Part shown: one piece after another, positions 10,009 to 20,224 of the stretch
How the letters are laid out: the number at the start of each line of letters is the position of its first letter
Numbering within the stretch: the first letter of the stretch is position 1
Assembly (NCBI GenBank): GCA_900316575.1
Contig: ONDJ01000009.1
Location: forward strand, 110,440-174,439
Direction: 5' to 3'
Length of the DNA: 64,000 nucleotides
DNA from: an uncultured Prevotellaceae bacterium
Lineage (GTDB): Bacteria; Bacteroidota; Bacteroidia; Bacteroidales; Bacteroidaceae
The notes under the pieces: generated by a model
The model's database searches: none
What the model was told of the DNA's origin: nothing
The model's input: only the letters and a program-made list of their open reading frames with translations
Translations under genes and position numbers: made by a program

Positions 10009-10227
10009 CCCAAATCGGTCATTAGAGCATTTATTTTTCGTAGTCGCATTTGTAAGAGTATGTAAATAAGCAATTAGACATTAGCATTTTCTAATGACCG
10101 CCATTAGAAAATTCAACTTACGAACATGTTACTATCAATTAGCTGAAAGCAGGCAAACACTTTGTTTGAAGCGGGTAAACACTTTATTTGAAGCGGGTAA
10201 ACTCAAATATCTAATGACCAATTTGGG
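10009..10227. mobile_element. MITE-like element, copy 1
   Basis: This 219-base non-coding element has 18-base terminal inverted repeats, CCCAAATCGGTCATTAGA (10009-10026) and TCTAATGACCAATTTGGG (10210-10227), with one mismatch. ATAAA directly flanks both ends (10004-10008 and 10228-10232), which looks like a 5-bp target duplication. Inside, an inverted pair TCTAATGACC GCC ATTAGA (10090-10108) repeats the terminal core. GCGGGTAAACACTTTRTTTGAA-type direct repeats lie near the right end. A second copy is at 21888-22149. No ORF is present, so any transposase would act from elsewhere. Confidence 0.75.
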
Positions 10228-10244
10228 ATAAATATATCGCTGCG

Positions 10245-13200
10245 CTACTTGACAATCACTTTGCGACCACCCACGATGTAAATACCGCCTTGGCGCATAT
10301 GCTGAACGCGGCGGCCTTGTAGATCGTAAACTGAAGCATCGGTAGAAGGCTGGAGCGAAATGTGGGGTATAGCACTCACGGCATCGGTGATGCTCAATTG
10401 AATGTCGCCGGTGATGGTGGTTTCTTCCATCGTGGAGAAGTCAAAATAACCACTATTTGCAAGAATGGTTTGACCCGCTCTAAGCGCTGCATCAACTTTC
10501 CCACTACGCAGTACACCATAAGGAGAGCGGACAATTTGACTCTGCAGAGTCCCTACAAGGCCCATAGCTGTGCCAGGAGTAAGCACATATTCAATGGCTG
10601 TACCATCGGTTCCTTCGGCCGTATAGAAAGTCACTTCAGTAGTTCCCTCTTCAGCCACAATAATAAATGGTGTTGCGGCAGGAATAACGTCTGTTGTAGC
10701 ATAAGCTGCGAGCTGAGCAGTAACGGCATCGTCCACTGTTGTGCGACCTGCTATTGAGTAGGCTGTTGCGCCCTCCATCTGTGCAAGGATGGCAAAAGGA
10801 AGAGTAACGACCTGCATCGTTTCGTAAAGGCTCATGGTGTGCGTTCCTTGGAAGTCTGCTGACACGAACGTAAATGCTGCACCATCAGATCCTTGCGTTT
10901 CTGTGCGAAGAACTACGCCTTGTTGGAAATCAAGGGCAAAAAGTTTATCACCGTTAGCCGTCTGCAATGAAAGCGCTCCAGGAGTGCGAGCTGACACGAT
11001 ACTGAGCGGGGTGTTGTCGTAGGTTGACGTTACGTAACCTGTTGAACGGTCAATTCCACCAAGATACATACCACTTGCAGCATTTCGCACAAGGAAAGTG
11101 CCGTTGCGAAGCGGCTCTATGCGCCACATATAGTTGAGATATCCGCCAGGATTTTCAACACCAGCTTTAGACAGACTGGCAAAGGTGACGTCGTTACTCG
11201 TGGTGTTTAGGTAGCACTCATAGTTATCGCCTGAAGCTGAAGCGCTCTGTATGAAATAGAGCATAGAAGCATCGGGCTTGTTGAGCGCGGCATCAAAGGC
11301 CGACATCGCGGCATCAATGCTTTCCTTCACTTGAGCGAACTCTTCTGTAGTGGGATTTGTGAGTTGGTCAATGCGGGCTTCTATACGATCTAAGGCATTT
11401 TTGAACACCTCAACACTTCCAGAAGCATAGTACCCGAGAAGCTCATCGTCTTCAATAGCTTCGTACTCATAGGTGCGTGCCTCGTCAAGCAGTTTGCGAA
11501 GTTCGCTGCGATCAGCAAAGGCATCGTTCATTGCTTCGTAAGCCTCTTGAAGAGCATCCAATACCTCTTGCGTCGCTACACCATCTGCAAGTTGGGCTTC
11601 GGCATCAGCTAATGCTTTTACAAAAGCGTCTCGCACATTAACGGGAATGTTTTCATATGGCGACTTGGCTGCATCGTATGTTGCCTTGAACACACCAATC
11701 TCAGATAGGCAGAAATAGGGATGCCCCTCAGCATTTGCTTCTGTAGCTCGAACTTCTATACGCAATTCACTTGCTGCTACTGGCAGGCTGAGGTATGTGA
11801 CGCTTACCATGTTTTCAACAAGGTCGGTGCTTTCTTCATAGAGCTTCAGCCCTTGGTCGTAAACAGCCTTATAAGTGCCAACGCTATCGGCCACACCGCC
11901 ACTGAGTGTGTACACCGTGAAAATGAGCGGATTGTGCTTTGACACGGGGCCTGTCATTTCGGCGTTGATGCGCTTTAGTATTTTTATGGCTATGTCTTGC
12001 ACAGGCTCACTCAGCGATACGTCCATACAATGAAAGCCTTCAGGTTTCTCACTCTCATCACTCCATGAAGTGTGGAAGAATGTATTTACATCGCTATCAA
12101 TGGCATAGACAGCATCGCCTTCGGTAACTTCTTGTGCATTGGTCGTGAGATTTTCTATCAATCCTGGCGTGTCAAGCGTACCATTGATGGTCATGGGGGT
12201 ATCATACACTTTCGTCTTGGCATAAAGCGCGTTGCTCGCATCAACCAACGCTGAAAGACGTGTAAGAATACTACCGGCTAATTTCTCAGCTTCCATCGCT
12301 GTCACAAAAGACTCTGGCACGGGAACAAACTGCCATAGTGCATCGTCTTCTTTTGGATCGCGCGTGTTGCTGGAATAGCCTACGCCATTACCAATAGCGC
12401 GAAGAATACGTCCGCCAAAGTATGTGTTAGTCACGTTGAAGTAGCCCCCCTGCTGAGCATAAGATTCGCCTTGGTATGCAATGCCAAAAGTTCCTGTCTG
12501 TTCACTTGCCGGCATCAGTGGAACAGCCAAGCCATACGAACCAGAGCGTGTGATATATTTCTCAAAATATGGATTATAGAACATGTAGTCGCTACCGGTT
12601 TCACTGGCTTCAACCTTCCAAATATAAGGGGCTATGTCGCTTTCGTAAGTTTCGGGTATCTCGTTGTTTGTCCAATAAGCGCGCGTGAAGTTATTGCTAC
12701 CATCGTTGTCTTCGCGTGCATAGACGTAGGCATCCATTGCAAAGTTGCGAATAAAATAATAGCCAGGCACAATAGGCTGAATGGAGGATACCGCCGTGTT
12801 GTAAGCAGCAAGCAAAGCATCGGCCAATTGGGTATAGGTTTCAGCATCTTTGTCACCAGCCTCATAAGCTGAGAGGGCAGTGTTATAAGCACTCTGAAGG
12901 GTTGAAAAGACTTCCTGCGTGATACAACCTGAGGCATTCCCTATGCTCCAGATCTCATCGTTGAAACCTGCGGGAAAATAGGTGTCAAACACAGACTCAA
13001 GATAAGACTTGCCACCATCGCTAACGGCTTCATAAACGACCCACGCATAATAGTATTCGTAGCCTTCGTTCAAAATATAGCTAAAACCAGCTGCTGACTG
13101 GGCAAAGGGGGAAGCAGCCGTGAGATACCATGTTGGAATATTATAGAGACTCAATTCCTGATAAAACATAAGAGCTGGCGTAGAGATATCTGCTGCTAAA

Positions 13201-13592
13201 ATCTCGTCTGACACCGTCAATGGAGCGGCCTTGGTTATGTCGGTAGTCCAGTGGAGCTTAAAGTCGCCAGAGAATGCCTGATCCACACTTTCCACATAGG
13301 CTTCATTTGCAGGATTGTATAGATAGAATTTTCCACTGCCTGCATCCACAAATTCCATCACAGAGGTGTCGTCAATCTTGTCAGTAAGATAGTCTGTTAT
13401 CACATTGCCTGACGTAGCAGACCATTTGAGATAGGATGTAGCCATGTCTGCTTCGCGCCCATTTTGAATAAGCACTTTCTGACCTGCTGTAATGGTCACT
13501 AATGGCTCATCGCCCTGGCGATACTGTGCCCATGCATTTGTTGATGCCACAAATGAGAACACTACAGCAAAAAGGATGTAGAGTTTCTTCAT
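10245..13592 (-). CDS. Large secreted multi-domain protein with C-terminal sorting-type tail
   Basis: This 1115-residue protein has a signal peptide (STNAWAQ, about residue 22). Two lectin-like or beta-trefoil-like stretches, rich in Trp and in FYNP/LYNP turns, fill residues 25-420 and about 790-900. Residues 490-640 resemble a discoidin (F5/8) module: DVNTFFHTSWSDE and FHCMDVSLSEPVQDIAIKI. Residues 645-790 are helical FIVAR-like repeats (VRDAFVKALADAEAQL, LDALQEAYEAMNDA). The end, YDLQGRRVQ..GGIYIVGGRKVIVK, is the Prevotella-type C-terminal tail tied to type IX secretion or surface anchoring. No catalytic domain is evident; a glycan-binding surface protein is likely. Its leader is a heptamer repeat. 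Confidence 0.65.
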   Translation of the reverse strand: MKKLYILFAVVFSFVASTNAWAQYRQGDEPLVTITAGQKVLIQNGREADMATSYLKWSATSGNVITDYLTDKIDDTSVMEFVDAGSGKFYLYNPANEAYVESVDQAFSGDFKLHWTTDITKAAPLTVSDEILAADISTPALMFYQELSLYNIPTWYLTAASPFAQSAAGFSYILNEGYEYYYAWVVYEAVSDGGKSYLESVFDTYFPAGFNDEIWSIGNASGCITQEVFSTLQSAYNTALSAYEAGDKDAETYTQLADALLAAYNTAVSSIQPIVPGYYFIRNFAMDAYVYAREDNDGSNNFTRAYWTNNEIPETYESDIAPYIWKVEASETGSDYMFYNPYFEKYITRSGSYGLAVPLMPASEQTGTFGIAYQGESYAQQGGYFNVTNTYFGGRILRAIGNGVGYSSNTRDPKEDDALWQFVPVPESFVTAMEAEKLAGSILTRLSALVDASNALYAKTKVYDTPMTINGTLDTPGLIENLTTNAQEVTEGDAVYAIDSDVNTFFHTSWSDESEKPEGFHCMDVSLSEPVQDIAIKILKRINAEMTGPVSKHNPLIFTVYTLSGGVADSVGTYKAVYDQGLKLYEESTDLVENMVSVTYLSLPVAASELRIEVRATEANAEGHPYFCLSEIGVFKATYDAAKSPYENIPVNVRDAFVKALADAEAQLADGVATQEVLDALQEAYEAMNDAFADRSELRKLLDEARTYEYEAIEDDELLGYYASGSVEVFKNALDRIEARIDQLTNPTTEEFAQVKESIDAAMSAFDAALNKPDASMLYFIQSASASGDNYECYLNTTSNDVTFASLSKAGVENPGGYLNYMWRIEPLRNGTFLVRNAASGMYLGGIDRSTGYVTSTYDNTPLSIVSARTPGALSLQTANGDKLFALDFQQGVVLRTETQGSDGAAFTFVSADFQGTHTMSLYETMQVVTLPFAILAQMEGATAYSIAGRTTVDDAVTAQLAAYATTDVIPAATPFIIVAEEGTTEVTFYTAEGTDGTAIEYVLTPGTAMGLVGTLQSQIVRSPYGVLRSGKVDAALRAGQTILANSGYFDFSTMEETTITGDIQLSITDAVSAIPHISLQPSTDASVYDLQGRRVQHMRQGGIYIVGGRKVIVK

Positions 13593-13600
13593 AATAGAAA

Positions 13601-13710
13601 GTTTATTGTTTATTGTTTATTGTTTATTGTTTATTGTTTATTGTTTATTGTTTATTGTTTATTGTTTATTGTTTATTGTTTATTGTTTATTGTTTATTGT
13701 TTATTGTTTA
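13601..13710. repeat. Heptanucleotide tandem repeat in a 5' leader
   Basis: GTTTATT is repeated 15.7 times without a mismatch (read AATAAAC on the coding strand). It starts 8 bases from the ATG of the 1115-residue protein (13592) and ends before that gene's predicted -7 box. The array is therefore transcribed as an A-rich untranslated leader. Exact repeats of this length are prone to slipped-strand change. Confidence 0.95.
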
Positions 13711-13733
13711 AAAGTTAAAGGTTATAAGTGCGG

Positions 13734-13741
13734 CAAAGATA
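13734..13741 (-). promoter_or_regulatory. -7 box of the 1115-residue secreted protein gene
   Basis: Read on the minus strand this is TATCTTTG, with TTTC 19 bases upstream as a near-match to the TTTG -33 box. The predicted start of transcription (about 13727) puts the whole heptamer array inside the mRNA leader. Confidence 0.5.
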
Positions 13742-13795
13742 ATGCGTTCGCTTTGGTAGTGAAAGCTATCGATAGTTTTTTGTGACAAAATGTAG

Positions 13796-14518
13796 TCAAA
13801 GAGCCCAAATTTCGCGCAATACGTCTAATGATTTCAATTCCGGAAAGGAAGGAATATGTAGTTGATAGTATTTACATAGGTGCGAAAGCAAAAGCGAGCG
13901 TTCACTGCCACTCATCTTGAAAAGGTGCATATTAACGTAGTTCATACGCATAAGAACAGGAAGGCGCTCCGCTTCGTCTGGTTCTATAAAATCAGGATGC
14001 GTTGGCTGAGTTTGTGTAAAGAAACCTTCGCGCAAATCAAAGAAAAAGCCCTTACGGTAATTCGTCATATCTGGTTGAAGACCTAAAAACGAAGCAAATT
14101 GCAACAAGAAAACTAAGTGAAAATTTGAACTTTCATTCTCTGTATGGTCATAAAAGCGCAAAGACTGCTCCACGTAAGTAAATAAATCCTTTGCTGGAGG
14201 CTCGCCACGAACAGCAGCACTGAGAAAATCGCAGATAAAAAGTGCCACCGACATTTTTTGAGCGCTGTAGGGAATACTACTATAGGGCTCTACGAGCGAC
14301 ACATTCTTAGGCTTCGCAATACCGCCTCTCGGATGCTTCTGCCATTCTACTTGTAATAGCGATAACGGATGAAACAAACGATGAAGAGAGCGTGGGCTTT
14401 TTCCCCTGAAAATTATAAAAGGAACACAACCTTCTTCCTCGGTCAACAAGGTACATATCAGCTTATTGTCGCTATAGCGCACAACTTTAAGGACTATCGC
14501 TTGCGAACGTATCAGCAT
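13796..14518 (-). CDS. recO: DNA repair protein RecO
   Basis: RecO helps load RecA on SSB-coated DNA in the RecFOR pathway. The 240 residues show the N-terminal OB-fold (MLIRSQAIVLKVVRYSDNK..LLTEEEG), the FHPLSLLQVEW strand and the helical C-terminal half ending in HIPSFPELKSLDVLREI. The four Cys of the zinc site in some RecO proteins are absent, as in other Bacteroidetes. It follows purN by 94 bases on the same strand. Confidence 0.9.
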   Translation of the reverse strand: MLIRSQAIVLKVVRYSDNKLICTLLTEEEGCVPFIIFRGKSPRSLHRLFHPLSLLQVEWQKHPRGGIAKPKNVSLVEPYSSIPYSAQKMSVALFICDFLSAAVRGEPPAKDLFTYVEQSLRFYDHTENESSNFHLVFLLQFASFLGLQPDMTNYRKGFFFDLREGFFTQTQPTHPDFIEPDEAERLPVLMRMNYVNMHLFKMSGSERSLLLSHLCKYYQLHIPSFPELKSLDVLREIWAL

Positions 14519-14612
14519 CTTACCTTATTATATATATATTCATGGTATCGCCCCGATGTGAAAATAGCTATACAAGGAAATGTAGAGGGGCAGACTATTT
14601 TTTTGAAAAAGA

Positions 14613-15200
14613 TTATTCGCTCCTGCTCATCAGCTCTTTATCTCTTTTGAATGCTTCTTCGATCACACGAGGAAAATGTTCTTGCTCCAAGAGGTGTATC
14701 TTGGAAGCGATATCCTCAGGCGTGTCATCGGGCGATAACGGTGTGCGAGCTTGAAAAAGGATTTCTCCGCCATCGCATACTTCATTTACGTAATGAACTG
14801 TTATGCCGCTTTCTGTCTCTCCAGAAGCCTTGACCGCTTCATGCACAAAGTGCCCATACATGCCCTTACCGCCAAATTTAGGAAGCAAAGCTGGGTGAAT
14901 GTTGATAATGCGATTGGGAAAAGCTTTAATTAAGAAGTCTGGAATCATCCATAAGAAGCCCGCTAAAACTATAAAGTCAATGCCATGGAGTAGCGTCAAA
15001 AGTTTTTCGGGATTATAAAACTCTTCTCTGTTGACTATAAGTGTCTGAACCCCTAACCGCTTAGCACGCGTAAACGCAAATGCATCTGCACGATTGCTAA
15101 CAACCAAATCCGTTCTCACCCAATCAGAATGTTGAAAGTGACGAATAATGTTTTCGCAATTTGTACCACTTCCAGAAACGAAAATACCTAAGCGTATCAT
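14613..15200 (-). CDS. purN: Phosphoribosylglycinamide formyltransferase
   Basis: PurN transfers a formyl group from 10-formyl-THF to GAR in purine synthesis. The 195 residues carry the phosphate loop VSGSGTN, the folate-binding LAGFLWMIP, and the catalytic residues Asn and His in INIHPALLP and Asp in EVCDGGEIL. A -7 box (15223-15230) lies 23 bases upstream and diverges from the araC-type gene. recO is probably co-transcribed. Confidence 0.93.
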   Translation of the reverse strand: MIRLGIFVSGSGTNCENIIRHFQHSDWVRTDLVVSNRADAFAFTRAKRLGVQTLIVNREEFYNPEKLLTLLHGIDFIVLAGFLWMIPDFLIKAFPNRIINIHPALLPKFGGKGMYGHFVHEAVKASGETESGITVHYVNEVCDGGEILFQARTPLSPDDTPEDIASKIHLLEQEHFPRVIEEAFKRDKELMSRSE

Positions 15201-15222
15201 AAAATTTACGTGTTAGTGAGAG

Positions 15223-15230
15223 CAAATGTA
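15223..15230 (-). promoter_or_regulatory. -7 box of purN
   Basis: TACATTTG on the minus strand, 22 bases before the purN ATG at 15200. A clear -33 box is not seen. Confidence 0.4.
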
Positions 15231-15294
15231 AAAAAAAACGCCAATTTTTGACACATTTTGTTTGTTAAACTTGGCTGTTTAGCCAATAAAACGT

Positions 15295-15302
15295 TACTTT
15301 TG
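15295..15302 (+). promoter_or_regulatory. -7 box of AraC-family gene
   Basis: TACTTTTG lies 37 bases before the ATG at 15340; a TTGG about 21 bases upstream may serve as the -33 box. It diverges from the purN promoter within a 139-base region, where the AraC protein could act on both. Confidence 0.45.
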
Positions 15303-15339
15303 TATTGCATTTTGTCAAAAGCAACTCAAAAACTACAAT

Positions 15340-16239
15340 ATGACATCTCGGAAACCTTTCTTACCTGCTTCAAAAAAAATACTGGTGCCTGCGCCGTTGG
15401 CTACCGCTTTGCAGGAAGATGTTATCTGTGACCGTCTGTATTTGACAGGGTTATCTTATTACGGCATAGAAGAGCAATTCACCCGCCCCAAACATTCTGA
15501 CCCTCAGGACAACATTTTTTTTTATCTTCGTCAGGGTCGTGGAAGCATTACTGCCTACGGAAACTATAAGCGTATCCAAGCTGGACAGTATTTTATGATA
15601 CCTGTAGGCGAAGAGTTTTCATATACTCCCTCGCGTAGCGAAAGCGGTGAGATTATCGTTTTGAGATTTCGTGGGACAATGACGGGCGAAATCATGAGAA
15701 AGAGCGTTCGTCACGCTGTTACCCTATTAGGTAGCGAGCGGCGCGAATTAGATCGGCTATTGCTCCAACTCTTTAATTGCCTTGAACGAGGCTTTAGCAT
15801 CGATACAATGCACTATGCTACATGCATATTCTCCTATACGCTTGCCAATTTGTTCTATGGACGTTCGGCTACAGGCGATGAAGAAGATGTGCCTATAAAC
15901 TCAGGAGCAATGGTTGTGGAAGTTGCCACGCAATACATGCGCGATCATTTAGAACATCGTCTGCGGCTTGAAGAAATAGCGGCTCATGCTGGCTACACCC
16001 CCACGTATTTCTCGTCGCTCTTCCGTCGCAAGACTGGTTATAGCCCCATTACTTACTTCAACATAATGAAAATGCAACGTGCTTGCGAGCTTCTCACTAC
16101 GACACGTATGCGCATTCTTGATATTTGTGCACAGCTGGGTATTGAGGACAACTACTATTTTTCACGCTTGTTTACTAAAACCATTGGCATGTCGCCAAAG
16201 TTGTATCGCAAGACACATACACCAGGAAAAGCCAATTAG
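15340..16239 (+). CDS. AraC-family transcriptional regulator
   Basis: The 299-residue regulator has an N-terminal cupin-like sensing domain (about residues 30-140; LRQGRGSITAYGNYKRIQAGQYFMIPVGEEFSY). Two helix-turn-helix motifs make up residues 195-295: LRLEEIAAHAGYTPTYFSSLFRRKTGYSPITYFN and the signature ILDICAQLGIEDNYYFSRLF..IGMSPKLYRK. The cupin suggests a sugar or small-molecule inducer. No catabolic gene is adjacent on its strand, so the target is unknown; purN diverges from it. Confidence 0.88.
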   Translation: MTSRKPFLPASKKILVPAPLATALQEDVICDRLYLTGLSYYGIEEQFTRPKHSDPQDNIFFYLRQGRGSITAYGNYKRIQAGQYFMIPVGEEFSYTPSRSESGEIIVLRFRGTMTGEIMRKSVRHAVTLLGSERRELDRLLLQLFNCLERGFSIDTMHYATCIFSYTLANLFYGRSATGDEEDVPINSGAMVVEVATQYMRDHLEHRLRLEEIAAHAGYTPTYFSSLFRRKTGYSPITYFNIMKMQRACELLTTTRMRILDICAQLGIEDNYYFSRLFTKTIGMSPKLYRKTHTPGKAN

Positions 16240-16277
16240 CTCTTCCTTTTCTATTAGAGTCCATAGATAGACAGAAA

Positions 16278-16316
16278 GAGAACCCCGCCTGTAGCAAGCC
16301 TATAGGCGGGGTTCTC
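16278..16316. terminator. Strong bidirectional hairpin terminator
   Basis: A perfect 13-bp GC-rich stem (16278-16290 with 16304-16316) with a 13-base loop lies between the converging AraC gene and the 1258-residue fusion gene. T-runs are short on both sides. Confidence 0.6.
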
Positions 16317-16414
16317 ATTGATTTCAGGCAACAAACTCTTTCATCTTCTTGTTTTCGCCTTTATTTCGTTAATTACTTGATGGCGTAATGAGGCTAACCA
16401 ACAAGATAGCGGTT

Positions 16415-19400
16415 CTAATAGCAACATGCGATGTGTGCTCCTCTGTAATAGTGGAGCAGGATATCCGTGTAGGGATAGCCTTGAGCGGCCATGTTTGCGG
16501 CTCCTATTTGGCAAAGGCCTACTCCATGTCCCCATCCAGCACCTTGCAAGCGGAAACGAACTGGGCTGTTAGTATTGTCTCCTTCGTATTCAGGTGTAAC
16601 TATAAATGCAGCACTAAGTAGGTGGTTTTCAGAGAGTGAACGACGTATCTCGAGTTCTTTTCCGATGACTTGTGTTCGCTTCGTTCCAACGATGCGAAGA
16701 CGCTTGATGCGACCACCAGTCCCTCTTTCTACTGGCTTTAAGGCTTTGATCTCTCCATAATCTTCTCCTCGCTTTTTTTGAAGCAAAGCCTGAAGTTCGT
16801 CTTGGCTAATAACGACTTCCCAACGATAGAAATCAGGCGTAGTGCTGTGATCGTAATCTTGTAAAATGCGACCAAGAAGTTCTTTGTCGGATGTATTACA
16901 AAAATCGCTTTCATCACCACGGCCTGAATTTGTTATCCAAGCTTTGGCTGCGTCCTCATTTGTAAGATCTATTTTCTCTTCACTTGCGTTATCGGCGATA
17001 CTCTGAAGATAGGGCACATCTTTTTCGCTCCAGCATGTAGAAAAGGTTTCAGTCACTCCACCACAACACTTTGAGAAGCGCGCATCGCATACGTTCGTCG
17101 TTTCATCGCATAGCACTTGACCTCGTGTTTCTCTAACAGCTCTTATGGCTTCTTCTGTTTGCCCTTCTATGCCTTGATAACGTTGACAATGGTCGTCTGC
17201 ACAGACATCAAATAGGGCATGGTCTTCGCGATCGTACCATCGTATGAATTCATCATCCTTACGATTGAACTGGAAGAAGCCACCTTCCACCCGATTTTTT
17301 TGCTGCAATTGGTGCAAAAGCCACGAACGTGATATGACAGCATGCGCCTTTAGTAGTTCTAAGTCACTGGTAGCGTTCATCTCGCTACTTACAACGCTTT
17401 CTAAGTATTTTTCAACGTACACATCGTTGATTACCACGAGTTTTTCTTCATCAACGATAATTCGTAAAGTGCCTGGAAAGTTACGTTCTAACTGGCGCTC
17501 CCAGTGAAAGCCTATTCCAATGGAAAACTCTTGCAACGTAAATTGTGAGTTTTCTTGGTTGGTAGGATGGAAAGTTAGGCTGCTATAATGCTGTCCATTC
17601 CACAATATTGCTCCGTCTTCGCACGTCACTTCTTGCTGTCCATCAGCACTTTTTCCTTTTGCCACATATCCTCCATGAAGGCTGAAGCGTACACGAGCTG
17701 CAGTGAGAATCCCTACACTGACCAAGGGCTCTTGGTTGTCGCTGCTTGAGGAAATATGCGCGCGGACGGTTTTAGACTTAAGAGTTTGTGGCTTGAGTTT
17801 TCGTGCAATCCCTGCACACTCTGCCTCTGTCATGCATACCTCCCTGAGTATGCTCAATACATTTTTCTTCGTGACGGATCGGAAGTCGCTCTCGCGTGGA
17901 GTTATGATTAAACCTCCCATATCCACAGCCCCTGGACTGATGAGTAACCCTCCTTCATTTTCAGGTTTGAAGTAGATGTCTGGCCGGTGTTTCTTGCGGG
18001 GGAAAATGATAGTTATTAGTTTATCTGCTTCAGCCACTCCGCCTTTTTCGAGCCAACAGATGACGTTCACATCGGGTTCTGCAAGTTTTTGCTTCTCTGA
18101 CAGCAACCCAATAAGTTTTTCCAACAAATAAGTATTGGGCTCTTTTGCATCTGTTTCAATGACAAATGCTGGGCAAGCGTATCCTGTCAGTAAACTGATG
18201 GCTGCTTTGCTATGCAATTCCTGTTGTTCTTCCATTTCAGCTTGTTGGCTATCATCGAGCGGATACAAGCGGGTGAGGTGCGTAGCATAGTATTTCCAAT
18301 CGCGCTGTATAGGGATTGCGTCGCGACTTCCTGCCTGCAAATGCCCATGGTCAGGGGCTGAGGCTCCACAACGAGGACCGTTGTAGAATATGACATAATC
18401 CTGCATCTTGGCAGCGATATTCAACATGCCTTGCATCATAATGGAAAATTGCTGCGGACGATGACGCCTCAAGGCTATGGTGAGATGATGGGGCAAGATT
18501 GGGAAAGGATTGACCAGTATGTGGAATAGTCCCTCAACGGGAAGGTCGATCTGCTGTGGCGGCCGGTTTTTGTCGCATAGGAAGCAAGGGCGCTTTTTCA
18601 CTTCGCTTTTTTTGACCTTAGCAGTCGTTGAAGAGATGCGTGCAGGGTTGTATTGTACGATAAGTTTTATGCCTTCGTGCTCAAAAGTGCGCGTTTCCAC
18701 GTTGTTTTTCAGTGCTTCAAATCGCTTTCTAACTTCATCCCACAAAGCCATCTGATGCTTGAAGAAGTCATCGGTCTCTTCATTGTTCGCACATTGTTTC
18801 CAGCTTTTGACCATTTGTTGGCGTGCTTTCAGCTCTATGGTGCGTAGGCTGTCTTTATAAGCGTTGTTGCGATTGACGCGATCTATACTCAAGGCGGCAT
18901 CGCTATTGCCCTCCCAACGCCGGCAGAGATACAATTCATCGTAGATACGCCCTATCCTGTATTTTCGCGAAAGTGCAAGTCCTAAAGCATAGTCTTCGCC
19001 ATAACTTGTATTGGGCACGCCTATTTTACGCAAGATTTCGGTGCGAAAAGCTCGAGGTGCACCAAGCCCATTGATGCGTAGGGCGTTATTGCGCCCGTTT
19101 TGGTCGGTCCACTCATTATGGGCAATAAGTCCTGGCGGCAATGTGTTGAGGTTAAAATCTACCATGCGATATGCCCCGATGACCATAGCGGTTCCTTCAG
19201 CTTCATTGAATTTCGCAACGATGCGCGCCAAAGTATCAGAACCGCTATACAGATCGTCGCTATCAAGTTGCACGGCATATCGACCGCAAAGCTCATGCCG
19301 AATGGCCATATCCCAACACCCACCAATGCCAAGGTCGTTTCGTTCGGGACGAATGACAATAAGTCGAGGGTCAGAGGCCTGAATTTCGTCCAGCACATCG

Positions 19401-20191
19401 CTTGTTCCATCATTGCTATGATTGTCAACGACTATCACGTTGAAGTCGAAAGGTGCTACCTGGCTGAGCGCGCTACGAACTGCATCGGCTATCGTACGCA
19501 CGCGGTTGCGCACAGGAATTATAACGCTGGCTTCTATCTTAAAGGCCGTTTTCTCGGCGGGAACATCGTCAATTTCATCACCTGCCACAAAAGCACCGAT
19601 GCGCTTCAAGTGGTCGGTACAAACACGCTCCATCTCGACTTGAACCTCGCGCATAGCGGGATTTACGTAATCAAATTGCTTTTCACCGCTTTTACGGAAG
19701 TCTGTTTTAACCTCTTCATAAAGACTTTCGTGCACGTGTAGGATTTGACCATTTCGGCTTAAGAAAAGTCTGAAGGCGTAGAGTGCACCATATTTTAGGC
19801 GACGAGATTTTTGTTCGCGTACGAAAGCTTTAAGCAATTCTGTGCGCACCACCCACAAGCCACCAAAGTCGAAATCGTCGCGCAGGCTACCTTCTTGATA
19901 GTCTATTTTTGGTGCGGCTTCAACCGTCTCACCGTCGCGCAGTGTGTGGTCGCTATAAAGCATTGCTGCTTGGGTTTCTTCAGCGACACGCATTAAGCGT
20001 TCTAATCCGCGATAGCCTATCTTCAGTGTAGTAGGTTTGGTAAAAAGGGCTGTATATGTGCCTTGTGCCTGCTTTGCGATGCGTTTGAAGGCTTCAAGGT
20101 TTCCCCATGGCAGTCCTTCGAAAACGTGCAAAGTATGTTCTCCACTTATAGGATTAGCAGGCGCAACGTTTTTAAGGTGATTGGTAGGCAT
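16415..20191 (-). CDS. Three-part fusion: GT2 glycosyltransferase, DUF4922 HIT-like, SpoIID/LytB
   Basis: A 1258-residue protein made of separable units. Residues 1-215 resemble a partial GT-like module ([22 protein letters not shown]). Residues 220-470 are a GT2 domain: [27 protein letters not shown], the metal site QLDSDDLY and the catalytic-type GEDYALGL. Residues 500-850 are DUF4922, a GalT/HIT-like fold with [12 protein letters not shown] and DHGHLQAGS. Residues 870-1258 are SpoIID, a lytic transglycosylase that cuts denuded peptidoglycan: [10 protein letters not shown] with the catalytic Glu, Cys/His pairs in CADDHC and CCGG, and [18 protein letters not shown]. No signal peptide is seen although SpoIID acts outside the cytoplasm. 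It follows dnaB by 33 bases. Confidence 0.8.
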   Translation of the reverse strand: MPTNHLKNVAPANPISGEHTLHVFEGLPWGNLEAFKRIAKQAQGTYTALFTKPTTLKIGYRGLERLMRVAEETQAAMLYSDHTLRDGETVEAAPKIDYQEGSLRDDFDFGGLWVVRTELLKAFVREQKSRRLKYGALYAFRLFLSRNGQILHVHESLYEEVKTDFRKSGEKQFDYVNPAMREVQVEMERVCTDHLKRIGAFVAGDEIDDVPAEKTAFKIEASVIIPVRNRVRTIADAVRSALSQVAPFDFNVIVVDNHSNDGTSDVLDEIQASDPRLIVIRPERNDLGIGGCWDMAIRHELCGRYAVQLDSDDLYSGSDTLARIVAKFNEAEGTAMVIGAYRMVDFNLNTLPPGLIAHNEWTDQNGRNNALRINGLGAPRAFRTEILRKIGVPNTSYGEDYALGLALSRKYRIGRIYDELYLCRRWEGNSDAALSIDRVNRNNAYKDSLRTIELKARQQMVKSWKQCANNEETDDFFKHQMALWDEVRKRFEALKNNVETRTFEHEGIKLIVQYNPARISSTTAKVKKSEVKKRPCFLCDKNRPPQQIDLPVEGLFHILVNPFPILPHHLTIALRRHRPQQFSIMMQGMLNIAAKMQDYVIFYNGPRCGASAPDHGHLQAGSRDAIPIQRDWKYYATHLTRLYPLDDSQQAEMEEQQELHSKAAISLLTGYACPAFVIETDAKEPNTYLLEKLIGLLSEKQKLAEPDVNVICWLEKGGVAEADKLITIIFPRKKHRPDIYFKPENEGGLLISPGAVDMGGLIITPRESDFRSVTKKNVLSILREVCMTEAECAGIARKLKPQTLKSKTVRAHISSSSDNQEPLVSVGILTAARVRFSLHGGYVAKGKSADGQQEVTCEDGAILWNGQHYSSLTFHPTNQENSQFTLQEFSIGIGFHWERQLERNFPGTLRIIVDEEKLVVINDVYVEKYLESVVSSEMNATSDLELLKAHAVISRSWLLHQLQQKNRVEGGFFQFNRKDDEFIRWYDREDHALFDVCADDHCQRYQGIEGQTEEAIRAVRETRGQVLCDETTNVCDARFSKCCGGVTETFSTCWSEKDVPYLQSIADNASEEKIDLTNEDAAKAWITNSGRGDESDFCNTSDKELLGRILQDYDHSTTPDFYRWEVVISQDELQALLQKKRGEDYGEIKALKPVERGTGGRIKRLRIVGTKRTQVIGKELEIRRSLSENHLLSAAFIVTPEYEGDNTNSPVRFRLQGAGWGHGVGLCQIGAANMAAQGYPYTDILLHYYRGAHIACCY

Positions 20192-20224
20192 TTTTATGTT
20201 TTAGAAGTTTGTGTGGTCAAGGTT

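Noticed and set aside
19100-19741. A 213-codon plus-strand frame
   Set aside because: It is antisense to the GT2 domain of the fusion protein, which has clear motifs in the other frame.
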